Shown here one piece after another: positions 10,558 to 22,589 of a stretch of 64,000 nt of DNA (position 1 is its first letter; each line of letters starts with the position of its first letter). This stretch comes from Trema orientale (lineage: Eukaryota; Streptophyta; Magnoliopsida; Rosales; Cannabaceae). The DNA is taken from NCBI GenBank assembly GCA_002914845.1, contig JXTC01000009.1, forward strand, positions 1,552,499 to 1,616,498, in the 5' to 3' direction. Made by a program: the position numbers and the translations under genes. The notes beneath the pieces were generated by a model, which saw only the letters and a program-made list of their open reading frames with translations, made no database searches and was not told where the DNA came from.

Positions 10558-11880
10558 TGGGTCCCCAGTATCTTTTATGGAAAAGTGCTCAGTGTATGCC
10601 AGGTACCTTTGTTGTATGGATACACCACCTTGATCTAAGGGTGGACATTCAATTTCCTTCCGATCCAAAGGCTGTTATCATTTCATTTTACTTTTCTATT
10701 TTTTTTTTTATTTATTACAGAATGGGTAATCTGATAAACCTGGAGCATGGGTCCACGTATCAGAGAAAACGGAAAAAAAAAAAAAAAAGAAGAAGGAAGA
10801 ATGGGCCACAATAATTGTTTTACTCTGGTCCTCAGATTAATCATATTGTTACAATTTAGTCCTCCCTTCTCCCCCGTTCTATTGGACCTGGAATTAGAAA
10901 AACAAAATTACATCCAGCACCAGCCTTACGGTTCAGTTTAGGTCCGATTTAGGATTCCAAAGCTTCAATTTCACCTCTCTCTCTCTCTCTCTCTCTCTCT
11001 CCTCAGCAATGGCGGATGCTAAGCCTCTCACTCTGTCACCACAGTTTCTCCTGCCGACGCCAATGGTCCGTTAAGTTGGGTTCGATATTTCCGAATTCTC
11101 AATTGAGGAAGACGGGATTATGGACATAGCTCTCTTTTCTCCTTCTTCGCTTTTCTCTGAGGAGAAGGACGACTCTTCCAGTGGTACTCTATGTTTATAA
11201 ATCTATATCTATATATATATATGTATATATTTGAATAGGTATATTGGGTCTTTTTTTTTTTTTTTTTTGCGGGTGAACAAAAGGAGGAGGAGGAGACCCA
11301 ACAAAGCTATGTGGGGAGAAAACACGAGTTTCCTGGTAATGTAATGCCTTTTCCCTGTTTATGATATTCCCATCAAAATTAAATTTTGTGTCATGCTTCT
11401 AATTGTTTGATTTTTATTTACTAATATTTCTGGTAGTCTTATTTTCTAATTTATTTATTGTTCTTATTATCTTGATAATGCTATGCCTGAAATTTCCAAT
11501 ATTGATCATACAAGGTCGTAATTGGTTCTTCTACCAGTTATTTGTATGTCTTGGCTGGATTTATGCCCGAGTTTGCTGTTCTTCTGTGTGATTTCAGTGA
11601 TTATTTGGAAGTGTGGCTAATAGCTATTATATGTAAACACACATACACACACCTGGACATAACCATTGTTTGCCACATACACACATACATCTGGTACCTG
11701 GACACGTGATTATTAAACTTTTGGCACCATTGTTTGGCTTTTTTATTGGACTTATTACTTAAAACCTAGTTCCTTCGAGTACTTTATTTTTTTTGGTATG
11801 TTTAGTTTCATTAACGTATGTTTGTGTTAGTAAAGTTGTAACCTTTGTAAGAAAAAAAAATAAAAATAAAAAAAAACTCG
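10558..11880. other. intergenic region with CT microsatellite and an exon-like fragment
   Basis: A (CT)n run of ~26 bases at about 10975-11000 is followed by an ATG in a favourable context near 11010 (MADAKPLTLSPQ...), which stops after about 22 codons. A second frame over about 11060-11185 (SEFSIEEDGIMDIALFSP) ends near a GT donor (CCAGTG|GTACTC). This resembles the 5' exon of a gene with a frame break, but I recognise no family. Downstream sequence to 11880 is AT-rich with poly-T and CA-rich stretches. Confidence 0.3.
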
Positions 11881-11881
11881 G

Positions 11882-12052
11882 TAGCAATCGCCACTAGTTG
11901 TAGAAAAATGCTATAGAGAGAATATTCACACTCGATGATCGTCGAGTAAAGTCAAGATGGCGAGGATAGAGTAGCGACCGCCAGCAGTTGTAAAATAATG
12001 CTATAGAGAGAACAATCACATCAGACGATCATCGAGTAAAGTGGCGATTTGG
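11882..12052. repeat. tandem repeat, two ~90-bp units
   Basis: GTAGC(A/G)A(T/C)CGCCA...AGTTGTA, then ATGCTATAGAGAGAA, then CGATCATCGAGTAAAGT occurs twice in a row, starting near 11882 and 11971, with about 85% identity. No third full unit follows. Confidence 0.65.
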
Positions 12053-12299
12053 ATTGTACTATAGCCATCGCCACTATAAAAATAGATAAAATTCACTTAA
12101 AAATTATTATAATTAAATATAATGTCACTAAGTAATTGATTATAACACTTAGTTGATGACCATTATATTATGTTTCATATCAAATTAAACTTAAATTTGA
12201 TAAATTTACACTAAATAGTGAAATTTTATATCAATTCAATATTAGTAAACATATGTCACATTAAAATGGACGATATAACACCGTTACATACTTTCACAT

Positions 12300-13635
12300 G
12301 TTCAATACTAAAATTGGATTAACTACTAATTCGAGGTAGGGGATTCAATTACCTTGTTTTCAATTATTTTTCATAAAAATTAGAATATATTGTGAAAAGT
12401 AAAATTTTGTGAATTTAATTTATTAAATTATTTTGAATAATTATTTTAGTGAATTGTGAATTTGTAAACCATTGTAGACTACTTTGGGTATTTTACACAT
12501 GATTTTGTATAAGTTTTATACTTAGGATTTTATTAAACCATTGGAACTGTACTTTTGGATTTTAAGTACAAAATGGATTTTTAATTGAAAACCAGAGTAC
12601 GCCTAGAATGTTAAACTACTGCATAGTTGTTTGAGACTCCATATATTGCACATTTCATATGATCATGCATGAGAGTCGACTTAGGCATCACGGTGTTGTA
12701 GCAGGCGGACTAGTACACCCGCCTTCGGTGAGAGCCCGTAAACCCTCTCGGAGTTTGTTTTCTGACTATCTCCACTCGGTAAGTGTAGGCATTCGGTGCC
12801 CCTCCGGATCAGTAGAATTAGACATATAGGTGTCCTTCTGGTTTCCAGAGATAGATGTCAGGCAGAGAGCACTCAATACATATAGTATAAGTTGCTCTAG
12901 TCGTGATGGGAGGATGAGAGCTCATGTGATATGTTGATTTATGTGATGTACATTATGCTTGTTTTATTATGGTTTTATATATGTTTTGACCTAGATATCT
13001 GGTTTTAGTTTGAGCATGATTTTCTGTAAAGGTTTTCTATATATGTTTTGAATGCTCCATATCTATTAAAATGCTTTACAGAACTACTAGCCATGCAGAT
13101 GTTTTGAGAATTATAGAAAAAATTTCCCAAAAAGGGTAATTGGGTAACGTACTGAGCATTATATGCTCACTCCCCCCTCCCCTTACTTTCTCCACAGGTG
13201 GTGTCCAGTGTGATATTGGTGATCAACAGGCAGATTAAGAGGCTATCTTTTATTTGTAGTTTGTAACTTGGTAATGCTAAGAGTGTGGAATTAAGGCTTG
13301 TATTTATGTCTTGTTAAATAAACGGATTATGCTAGCATTTGAACCAAGTATGCTACTTTGAATATGTCTGTAAACTATATATGCCATAATAGCTTGATGT
13401 AAGGTGTGAATGATGATGCTTGATCAACTATTTGAATTTGGTTTTTCTAATAATTATTCAGTCTATGTTTATTGGTAACTATTAACGATGGGATAGGTTC
13501 ACCAGTTGGAATTCTATTTGTTTTTCTTAATTGAACTGTTTTAAAAATATTAAACTTTTTATTTATAAATCAAAAAATTTTCAATTCTAGTGAGATTCCC
13601 CTTCTACCACTATCCTGGGGTTTGGGTCGTGACAC
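12300..13635 (+). mobile_element. LTR remnant, probably Ty3/gypsy-type
   Basis: The 3' part shares the layout and motifs of the well-bounded solo LTR at 22971-25396: GATGGGAGGATGAGAG, a GATTTATG...ATGTAC stretch, then TGAGCAT...CTCAC...CCCTTACTT...CCAC just before AGGTG. It ends GGGTCGTGACA. I could not find a matching 5' end or target duplication, so the left boundary is approximate. No gag or pol coding sequence is present. Confidence 0.45.
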
Positions 13636-13639
13636 AAAC

Positions 13640-15480
13640 CCTAGTGCTCTGACATAGAAACATAGAATGTGCACAAATCAAAAATTGGTCCAAAGGTGTT
13701 GTTAAAATTAAAGTTAAGCACTAATGATCACACAATGGTAAAACTATTTTTCAAGGAAAATTACTATACATTAAAATGTTTTGGTTCCGAAGACATCTTT
13801 CTTTTAAAGTTTCATTCTAAAATTTTCCAGGCTTATAAGGACCTCTTAAAGTTTTCAAAATCGTATTAACTGCCTATTTTAGTTGACAATTAAGAATTCC
13901 GGACTCAAAATATATTGGGCTAAAAACTGAATTTAGTAAAACTTGACCTTTTGGTGAAAATGTCAATGAAACTATTAGAGGTAAACCTCTTTATTTTGTA
14001 TGAATATTTTTCCTAAAAAGAGGATTTAAAGAAAAGATTGTAGCATTGAGCCCAAGAATTAGTCTCTTGGCTATTTTAAAACCCAAATAATAATTTTTAC
14101 AAATTTGGATAAAAATTCAGGAAAAATTAATGTCATTTTGAATAAAAGTTGAGCTTTTTTCTCACACGCTTTCATATAGATTTGAACCCTTGACCCAATA
14201 GAAAGAAAAGCTCTAGGTAAGCGCCTTTGCCGCTATACCACCACCAACGGTGGTATTTAAAGATCTTAGAGTTTAACCATATAAAGTGGTAGTGGCATGT
14301 GAAGATCTTAGAGTGTTCAATCATATAAAGATAAAATATACTAGAATGAATTTATGGCAATAGATTAATAAGTTGATCCTTAGAAGTACAAAAATGGACA
14401 ATATTTTATTTTTGCTACTAATATTAACAGTTGAGCAAGCAAAAATGTTTTTATTGAACTCAAATATTGTTAAGAAATCCAATGCTTTCAGAACATATAT
14501 CCTAATAGTTTATCAAATTTTCTGATAGCAACTCCGATTATTATTTGTGTGATATACATAATATATAATATATAACAGGAGAAATTTTTTTAGCATTTTT
14601 TCAATTACTTAAAATTTGCCAAGATATTGAAAAAATAATACATCTCAATTTCTTAGTATCATACAAAATCTTTTATCTGTGGGTTAATACAATAAAATAT
14701 ATATTGTAAATCCTACAATTAATAACACTTATTTCAAAATTCCTTTTAAAAAAACACTTATTTCGAAGGTTCACTCAAAATTTTTTTTAATAATATTCAA
14801 AGGTAAACAGTAATATAATCTCCCGGAAAATATGAAAAATAAATGAGAGATGTGATTTTTTATTTTATTATTCCCGAACTCATGATGATCAATATGGAAT
14901 ATTCGTAAAAATATTTATGGATAATTAAATATTATACCTCTACATGCGTATCCCAATTAACAGGGATCTAATACTATGGACGACCAGTATACATAAAATA
15001 GGAGAGAAGATATATACAAATTAAATGGACGTTTCTAGGCCCTTTTAATACTAATAGTTTTCAATCACGGTTACGGTTACGGATAGGGAAAGAAAATAAT
15101 TTATTTTCTATAGGCCAAGATTTTGTAAAGCTAATATATACATGCATGAAACGTGTTACAGAAGTCAATTTCTCCCATTAAATGTTGTGTAATAACACCG
15201 TGTGTACGGTATACAATAAGTGCATGCAATGCCTCGAGAGCTGTTGAAATATAATGCCGCTGTATTCATAGCCATCCCTATTCACTACACATTTCTCATC
15301 GCAACGTATCAGCCCTACTGGCCTGGTTATTGCAGTTTTGGTTAAGAGTTGTGTTTTTCGTTTTTGTTTTTGGTTATACTTTCGCGCATATGGACTATGA
15401 TATGATCTGTATACACAACATATTAATATTATACCCAATGCTTCACTCGTTTATATTTAACTATATGATGTTTCAACCGT
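13640..15480. other. intergenic region upstream of neprosin gene A
   Basis: AT-rich sequence with no supported gene apart from the SINE-like sequence at 14150-14255. The stretch near 15130-15145 (TAATATATACATGCATG) could be a core promoter for the downstream gene. The first 3' splice site upstream of the start codon (CGTACAG, ending 15484) suggests a 5' UTR intron, as in gene B. Confidence 0.35.
14150..14255 (-). mobile_element. tRNA-derived SINE-like sequence
   Basis: On the minus strand, GGTGGTATAGCGGCAAAGGC resembles a pol III A box and GGGTTCAAATC resembles a B box, about 45 bases apart. The tail is only a short A run. No cloverleaf folds cleanly, so this is not a tRNA gene. The 3' end is uncertain. 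Confidence 0.4.
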
Positions 15481-15500
15481 ACAGGTCATAATATTTATCC

Positions 15501-18500
15501 ATGGCAAGCTGTGAAGTTCTCCTACTTCTTGGAATTGTTTGTTGTCTTTCATACTTCGTTAATGTAGGAGGAGGCCACAGAAAATTATCAAGGGAGGAAG
15601 AGTTGGATATAGAGAAGCAACTTGAGCCTTTGAATAAGGCAGCACTCAAGACTATTAAAGTAAACCCTCTTTTAATTTTGTTTTTCATCTTGAAATCAAT
15701 GCTTTTGTGTACAAATTTCGTACTCTTATGAGTAATTATATTCATACACCTTCTAATAACGAGTAATTAACAGACCCACTATCCGAAATATTCCATATAT
15801 AGTCCATAAATTTGCATGACGTAATGTCAATATGATCTTTGTTTATGTTTCATTTCTCCTTCGATCAATTTTGCAATTGTGTAAGCTAGAATATAGAAGA
15901 TATACAGAGGTTTATGGGATATGAAAATATTGGACTTAAATTTCTACCAAAGCAAATCGTTGAACTCTCTCTCAATTTGTTCACGTACAGGCACAAAGTG
16001 GAGATATTTATGACTGTATTGATTTCTACAAACAACCAGCTTTTGATCATCCTTTGCTGAAGAACCACACTTTTCATTTCCGGGTTTGTTGATCTTATTT
16101 GCACCAGAACTTTTTCTTTGCTAAATTTTGTGAAAATAGAATACAAGATGAATTTTTTTTATCATTATTATTTTTTTTTTGTAGATGAGACCTTCTTCTC
16201 GTCCTAAGAAGATGAAGAACAAACAGCAATCCTCAAAAGTTGGCCAACCGTTATTGAAAATAGGGCTACAAGGTGAAGGTTGTCCAATTGGAACTGTCCC
16301 TATTAGGAGAAGTACCAAGAAAGATCTCATTAGAGCCAAATTATTCACAGACACATATGCTTCGAAATTTAGTTCCCTAGATGGTTCTGATTCGCTTCAT
16401 GTAAAGCTAATTTTGTATTCTCACATTCCTCTTGTTTTTTTTATATTGTTTTCCTTGTTTTATTTTTTAAACGTATGAATTATTGCACAGCGTGCTGTGG
16501 TTCAAACAAAACCTATTCCTGATAAAAAGTATAACGGAGGTGGATCAACGTTTTCTGTCTACCGGCCTCGTGTTAGTACTTCCCAATACAGTTCAGCACA
16601 GATGACGATTAAGAATGGTTTGGATAGTATTCAAGTTGGGTGGACGGTGAGTTTGCTGACATAATTACTTCCTTAGAGAAAGTAGTCCTTGTAACTTGAT
16701 ATTTTAATTTTTCCTAATTAACTTGAATTTGATCCATATGCATGGTACCTCTTAAAAATTAAAGTTATATAAGGCTCACTCTGGCAAATTAAACTTTTCG
16801 GGATTATGAATGAGTTTGAATAGGCATCGCCCTTTTCACATTGGCCACCAATGTGTTAGGTCGGGGTTCGATTTGAAAGTATCTTATTTGTTACAATTCT
16901 ATTTCACTTATGGCTCTTCCAATGGTTACCACTCATCAGGTAAATCCCAATTTGTATGGCGACAATAATACTCGGATTTTCACATTTTTGAAAGTAAGTT
17001 CCATCGGTTTTATATGTAAAAATTTAATGCTAGCTCGTTGAAGATTTATATGTTATTTATAAGTTGACCTTTTTTTGCAGGCTGGTTCATCATCTTGCTT
17101 TAATACGCAGTGTCCTGGGTTTATCATTGTTGATACGGAAATACCTCTTGACAGCATCATTTTACCTATTTCTGTACGTGGCGGACAAATATATCTAATA
17201 GACTTCTTCATTTACCGGGTAATTAATCGTACGCGCTAATCTCATATCTTCTTTCTTTCATCAAAAATAGGAAAACTTGTACATTCTTTTTTTTTTTGGT
17301 GTTAGATTTAACCTCTTATTTCTTGTAAAATTTTCTAATTTTAGCCCCATATTTATAAGTTTATAGCTCCAATCTCTTGTATGAGTCTATGACATTGGAT
17401 TTTTCAACTTAATTAACCCTATCATGATACAATGTAAATCTCCAGTTTTGTACCAAGTTCTTATTCCAAATTAATACGGGAAGTATTTTTCAGTTGGTTA
17501 CTCATTTTAATAGATTTATATATATATATATAGGGAGAGTTCATAATAGGTATTTTTATTTTTGCTCTCAGTTTGACCAAATTGAAAATGACCATGTCAA
17601 TCTCACATATCTTCATATTTATTTTTGCTCTATCAATGAGTAATTATACATTTACACTGTCTCTAAAAGAAATTTAAGTTATAAGGGTACTTATAGGACA
17701 AAAGAAAGAAAATATAAGATTCATCTTACATTTTTTCTGTCATAAAAAGAAAAAAAAAATATGCAATTCATAAAAATATAAATTTGTTTTAAAGAAATTA
17801 TATTAGGGGGAAAAAATGACAATACTAGTCCTCAACCGTTTATCTTGTAATTAAAAATTGGTCTTTTAGCATTATTAAGTGCACCTCAGTGAGTACTGGG
17901 TATGGATTGGGACGTTGTTAAGAATATGGTTGGTATGATATGGGAGACATAGGTCATAGATTCTTAGCTCCAGTGTGAGGTACCTTTTCAAGAGTATGGC
18001 GGGGTATTCAAAAAAATGGTTGTATGAGATGTCGAGATGTTGAAGAAATACATTCCATATTTTGTTCCATGATTGCTTCCTTATTTTTAGGGAATTTGTT
18101 CTCCATATTTCTAGGGAATTTGTTTTTTCCATGTTTTAAAGAGTATGTTGCTCCTGATTTCTTGATCCATATTTTAAGAGTGTTTGTCTTGTACACACTC
18201 TATAAATATTGTTGTTCTCATCTAAGTTGATAATCAAGTGAATAAGAATGTAGTCTTTTTATTCTCAAAATGGTATCAGAGCCGGTTTAGAGCCAGTTCT
18301 CTGCAAATCTCCGGCAAAACTCTAGTTAAAACAAAACAAAAAAAAAAAACCAGATTTTGTGTACTCTGTCTCGTTTCCAGCCACAAAACTGCTCGGAAAC
18401 CTCTCTCTCTCCCCCATCAGCCAAAGAATTCCAAATCCGCCACCTCTGCAAGTCGGGTTCGCTTCCTGATGCGTTTCAAGTTCTGAACTCCATTGATTCC

Positions 18501-21500
18501 GGTGAAATCACCGTCAAACTAATTTTGTATGCTTCCCTTTTACAGACCTGCGTTAAATCTCTTTCTTTTAGACCTGGCCTACAAATCCATGCCCACGAAC
18601 CTCGCGCCTCTGCCTGCAACCAAAAAATGACCGCTGCAATCAAAACCACAACAGCCACACCAGAGCCACATCGAACCTCGCCACTCAGCATTCTCTTCGA
18701 CGAAATCGTCGCACAGCACACCAAAATCAGTACCAAACATCACCTCACCTCCTGCCACCCCTAGCTGCAACACCACGAAACGCCAACAACCAACACCTCC
18801 ACGCACCACGTCGAGCACCACCATCGGACCAAAACAGAAAAAAAAAACCGTCCGCTGCAAGTGCCAGAGACCACCGAAAAAAAACCCATCTCCGTTTCGT
18901 GCTTCGCCGAGCAGCAACTACCATCTCGCCAAGCACCTCGATGCCGAAACCAGCCGAGCTCTGTGCACCAGGCGACCACACTCCGAACTGTCGATGCTCC
19001 TCACCGAGACGCCGCTCAGCCCCGAAGACCACGGTACCAGCCGCCACCAAGGCTGTGACCACGCCAGGGTTCTATACCTAGCTTCATCTAAACATATATA
19101 CATATATTTTTTTATATTTATATGTATTTATTAGTATAATATATATTGTTTAAAAAAATAAAAAATAAAAAATAACAAAGGGAAAAGGGGGTCTGTTACC
19201 CATGTGTCCTTGACCAGAAAAGAAAAAAAGAAACAAAAAAAAAATGAAAGGTCCAAATTCATGGGCCAAATCAAAAAAAAAAGGAGAAGCCCAATTTCGT
19301 GCGCTTTACACCTGTCCAGTCCTAGTTGGACTTGGACCAAAAAAAAAAAAAAAGTGGGGGAGTATTGAAAATATATTTCCAAAGTTGTTCAAACTCTTTT
19401 GCAAGTTGGTGTGTACCAACTTGAGGGGGAGAGAAAGCCCAAATTCTGTCCTGTCTTAGTTGTTGGACTTGGACCAAAAAAAAAAAAAAAAGAAGGGGAA
19501 GAAAAGTCCAAAATTTGTGGGTTTATTGGTAGGATGAGAGTGTGAAAATTTTGTCTTTATTTGTAAATATTTATAATATATATATCAAAAAAAAAAAGGA
19601 AGAAAGAAAAAAAAAAGGAAAGAAAAAAAAAATGAGTGACAAAAGTTTCATTTCAAATTTGTCACACACAAAATATCCCAATCCGAAATGGTGGGATCAA
19701 AGTTGTTCTCCATAAAAAGAGAATTTCCAAAGAGGCTTCTGCCTCAAATTTGTCACACAAAATATCCCAATCCAAAATGGTGGGATCAAAGTTGTTCTCC
19801 ATGAAAAGAGAATTTCCAAAGAGGCATCTGCCTCAAATATTGCTGCAATTGTGCAGACTTGTGATGAAAAAAAAAAATGATTCTGTGTGGAATTGAATTG
19901 AAATTGAAGTCCATGTCGTGAAGCTCATGATAGTGTGAGTCTGACATGTGAAATTGAAGTCTATATCGTAAAGCTCATGAAAGTGTGAGTCTGACATATG
20001 AAGTTCTTGAAATTAAAGTCTATGCCGTGAAGCTTATGATGGTGTAAGTCTGGCATATGAAGCTTCCAAAATTTATTGAAATACCGTGAAGCTCATGGAA
20101 TTTGAGTCTGCGTGAGAGATTTTCAAAGTTGTTCTAAATCTTTTGTGCAAGTTGGTATGTACCAACTTGAGGGGGAGTGTTGAAGAAATACATTCAATGT
20201 TTTGTTCCATGATTGCTTCCCTGTTTCTAGGAAATTTGTTCTCCATGTTTCTAGGGAATTTGTTTTTTCCATGTTTTAAGGAGTATATTGCTCCTGATTT
20301 CTTGATCCATGTTTTAAGATTGTTTGTCTTGTACACACACTATAAATATTGTTGTTCTCATCTAAGTTGATAATCAAGTGAATAAGAATGTAGTCTTTTT
20401 ATTCTCAACACGAGAGTCATAAGGTCATATCTAAAGTATCATTAGGTCCCTTAATTAATGGCTGGGTTTCGATGCCAATATTATATCCGATCATTTACTG
20501 CACCATAAAAATGTACACACAGGAACGAATCCAGGGATGAGAAATAATTACTAAATTTGGGTTCTTAGAAACACAGGTCCACCCAAATATACACAATTCT
20601 GAAAAGCAAATTGTCTCCATTCATTGTTATTTCCCTTCTTCTTGTTTAGGGCGGAATATTGTAATTTTACTTGAATAAAAATATTATTACCTAAACATTA
20701 ATAACAAACAAGTTTCTTAAATTAGATATCAAATATTTGAAAAACAATAGATGAAAATAGCCACGAAAAGTACACCCAATAACCCACTAAATAAATTACT
20801 TATAATGTATGTTAGAAAAATTACATACTAATGTAACTTAATCGATCAATTATCATTATTATTATTATTATTATTTTTGAACCTATGAAACATTGCAAAT
20901 TATAACAGTCGTGTATGATTCTCAAACTTCATGTTGGGAAATTATTGATTGATGACACAAGTTTCCAGTAAATTCCTTTTCAAAAAAAAAAAAAAAAAAA
21001 GGTTTTCCAATAAATTACTTCGGTTGGAGATCGACAAACGTTTCCAATGATTTAAAACTTAATTTTCCTTTCGAAATTTTGAAACCGTAAGAAAATAATG
21101 TTAGAGGATCAATTTGTTAATCATATAAAAGTCTAAAATTAATGGCGACAGAGAGGCAAAACAAAGAAAAAAAAAAAATCAACAGGGAACAAACAGTTAT
21201 CCATGCTATAAAGCAATAAATGACCACCTACATTTGTTGATTACCCAACCTATTATAGCAATTCGATCAAATTTAAACGATCTAAGTCAAGGTACCCATG
21301 GAAATATAGAGACACGAATATATGTGTATACTTGTATTTTTACTACTAAATGGAAATGGAATTTATTTGCCAGATACTTTGGTCTTAAAATTTTGTTTAC
21401 AAAATCAAAATCCGTAAAATGACTCTTAAATTGAATGTATATTGCAATATATACCTTCTTTGGTCTTTTTACTTGTTTGCAGGATGAAGCTAATGGAAAC

Positions 21501-21857
21501 TGGTGGCTTGAAATTGGAGAAAACGACACTCAAATAGGGTTTTGGCCACAACGCATTTTCAGCGGCGGCTTAAATGACTTGGCCACGTATCTTGACTGGG
21601 GAGGGGAAGCTTATAGTCCACCAAATGAATCGGGACTACCACAAATGGGTTCCGGATTCATTTTGTCTGGAAGTGTATATGAAGATTCATTCTGTGAACA
21701 GATAACAACAATTAATGAGGCTCATGATCCTGTGGATGCTGGAGATACAGAGGTGATTGGAAATGAGAACGTAACCCTCCCATATGGAGTTCGGGATTAC
21801 CCGGATACAGGTGGCGACCTTCGACATCTTGTTTCGTTTGGAGGACCAGGAAGTTGA
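15501..21857 (+). CDS. neprosin-domain protein A (putative glutamic-peptidase family)
   Basis: Seven coding exons, all phase 0: 15501-15659, 15991-16083, 16185-16400, 16491-16646, 16940-16993, 17081-17218 and 21483-21857; 396 aa. Residues 1-22 are a signal peptide ([16 protein letters not shown]). The Neprosin activation-peptide domain follows ([20 protein letters not shown] from 60; [10 protein letters not shown] at 117-126), then the neprosin domain ([10 protein letters not shown] at 231, NWWLEIG at 278, IGFWPQ at 290, DWGGEA at 310). Nepenthes neprosin is a secreted prolyl glutamic peptidase; most plant relatives are uncharacterised. NDT at 286 is a possible N-glycosylation site. Position 188 is Gln (SQYSSAQ), where I recall a catalytic Glu. 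Intron 6 (4.26 kb) hosts a retrotransposon. A consensus 3' splice site ends at 15484 in the leader. Paralog of 32155-37727. Confidence 0.9.
18038..18270 (+). repeat. 5' LTR
   Basis: Left LTR of the intronic retrotransposon. It contains a TATA-like CTCTATAAATATTG (about 18199) and ends just before the PBS. Confidence 0.9.
18357..18764 (+). pseudogene. PPR-protein leader fragment inside the LTR element
   Basis: A 135-codon open frame beginning 75 bases after the PBS. Residues 23-80 (18423-18596) read like the N-terminal part of a plant PLS-class PPR protein: [19 protein letters not shown], then [18 protein letters not shown], then LQIHAH. The similarity stops abruptly after IHAH, and the rest is low-complexity Thr/His/Pro-rich sequence continuous with the C-rich interior. 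Interpretation: a host exon fragment transduced by the retroelement. It lacks PPR repeats proper and is unlikely to be functional. Its source gene is not evident in the window; the PPR-DYW gene at the right edge is visible only at its other end. Confidence 0.6.
19652..20120 (+). repeat. two tandem-repeat arrays inside the LTR element
   Basis: First array, about 19652-19835: two ~92-bp units containing TTGTCACACA, ATATCCCAATCC and GAGAATTTCCAAAGAGGC. Second array, about 19899-20115: roughly four ~55-60-bp units with GTGAAGCTCATG followed by GTGTGAGTCTGACAT. Such arrays are common in non-coding retroelement interiors. Confidence 0.6.
20178..20410 (+). repeat. 3' LTR
   Basis: Right LTR of the intronic retrotransposon, the same length as the left LTR, with TG...CA ends. 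It follows the purine tract and is followed by target duplication CGAGA. Confidence 0.9.
20416..21482. other. rest of neprosin A intron 6
   Basis: AT-rich intronic sequence with A runs near 20982 and an ATT repeat near 20858. No coding sequence or bounded element was seen. The 3' splice site is TTGTTTGCAG ending at 21482. Confidence 0.5.
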
Positions 21858-22164
21858 ACGTACTCGATGATTTCCCTTTTATCTTTGAAGAATAATGGTT
21901 TTGCTAGCTAGTAGAAATAAAAAACTGAATTGGTATTTTGCAAAAGGAATAAGAAGAGTCTTTTAATATATACATTTCTTCCTTTAGTTTGTTTCTCCCT
22001 TTGCTCTACTCAACTTCATATATAGTGGTGAAAATTAATCCCTGATACTACAACATCCATGTACGACTTACCAACATGAATCAATTTACTAAATGTAACA
22101 CCAAAGCCATCGATTGTTTTTGATAGTTCATAATAGTTTATAAAGAAAAAAATAACTTTTTATA
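21858..22164. other. 3' flank of neprosin gene A
   Basis: AT-rich sequence after the stop codon; AGAAATAAAAAACTG near 21913 could serve as a polyadenylation signal region. Nothing else was recognised. Confidence 0.4.
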
Positions 22165-22341
22165 ATATGGGGAGGGCTATAGTAGGGGCGCCCCTACGTA
22201 AGGCCATCCTTTATACACCGTTTGATGGGAATCTATGGGGAATAACGGGAATCTGTGGAGAATCTGTTTATACATAGATTCCCATTAAACGGTGTATAGA
22301 CAGGGCCCTACGCAGGGACGCCCCTACTGTAGACGCGCCCT
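22165..22341. mobile_element. short foldback MITE
   Basis: The left arm (GGGCTATAGTAGGGGCGCCC..., then ACACCGTTTGATGGGAATCT) and the inverted right arm (GGGCGCGTCTACAGTAGGGG..., then ACACCGTTTAATGGGAATCT) pair over about 75 bases each, so most of the element is a hairpin. AT-rich flanks (TTATAATAT and TTAAAATAT) may be an imperfect target duplication. Confidence 0.65.
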
Positions 22342-22589
22342 TAAAATATTTATATTCACAAAATATTTACAATATTTACATTCACTGCAAGAAAAATATG
22401 GTTCAGTGACTTTTTATTTAGTAATATTTGCACAAAAATGTCACAGTAATAATAAGTTAGTGTCATTAGCTTAAAATGTCACTAAAATTAATTTATTTTT
22501 AGTGGTGTTTTTTAAATATCATTAATATTTTAACTTAGTGACATTTAATCAAATGCCACTAAAATTTATCTTTAGTGGCAATTCTAAAA

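Larger units (their letters stand above)
18038..20410 (+). mobile_element. non-autonomous LTR retrotransposon in neprosin A intron 6
   Basis: Two ~92%-identical 233-bp LTRs (18038-18270 and 20178-20410) start TGTTGAAG; the right one ends CAACA. The 5-bp target duplication CGAGA lies at 18033-18037 and 20411-20415. The primer-binding site TGGTATCAGAGC (18271-18282), complementary to initiator tRNA-Met, follows the left LTR directly. A polypurine tract (TTGAGGGGGAG) precedes the right LTR. The 1.9-kb interior has no gag, protease, integrase or reverse transcriptase. Instead it has a PPR-like fragment, a C-rich stretch, and tandem repeats. The element lies in sense orientation to the host gene and would need an autonomous partner, probably Copia-like from the PBS and LTR type. 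Confidence 0.92.

Noticed and set aside
12604..13658. LTR bounded by a TAGAA duplication (12604-12608 and 13654-13658)
   Set aside because: The match is short in AT-rich DNA and would extend past the typical GTGACA end; the boundary is not convincing.
16800..16880. TCGGGGTTCGATTTG as a tRNA gene B box
   Set aside because: No matching cloverleaf or acceptor stem; it lies in neprosin A intron 4 and is at most a decayed SINE piece.
18476..19103. Overlapping minus-strand open frames in the LTR element
   Set aside because: They come from the C-rich interior read backward; Trp/Gly/Cys-rich with no known domain.
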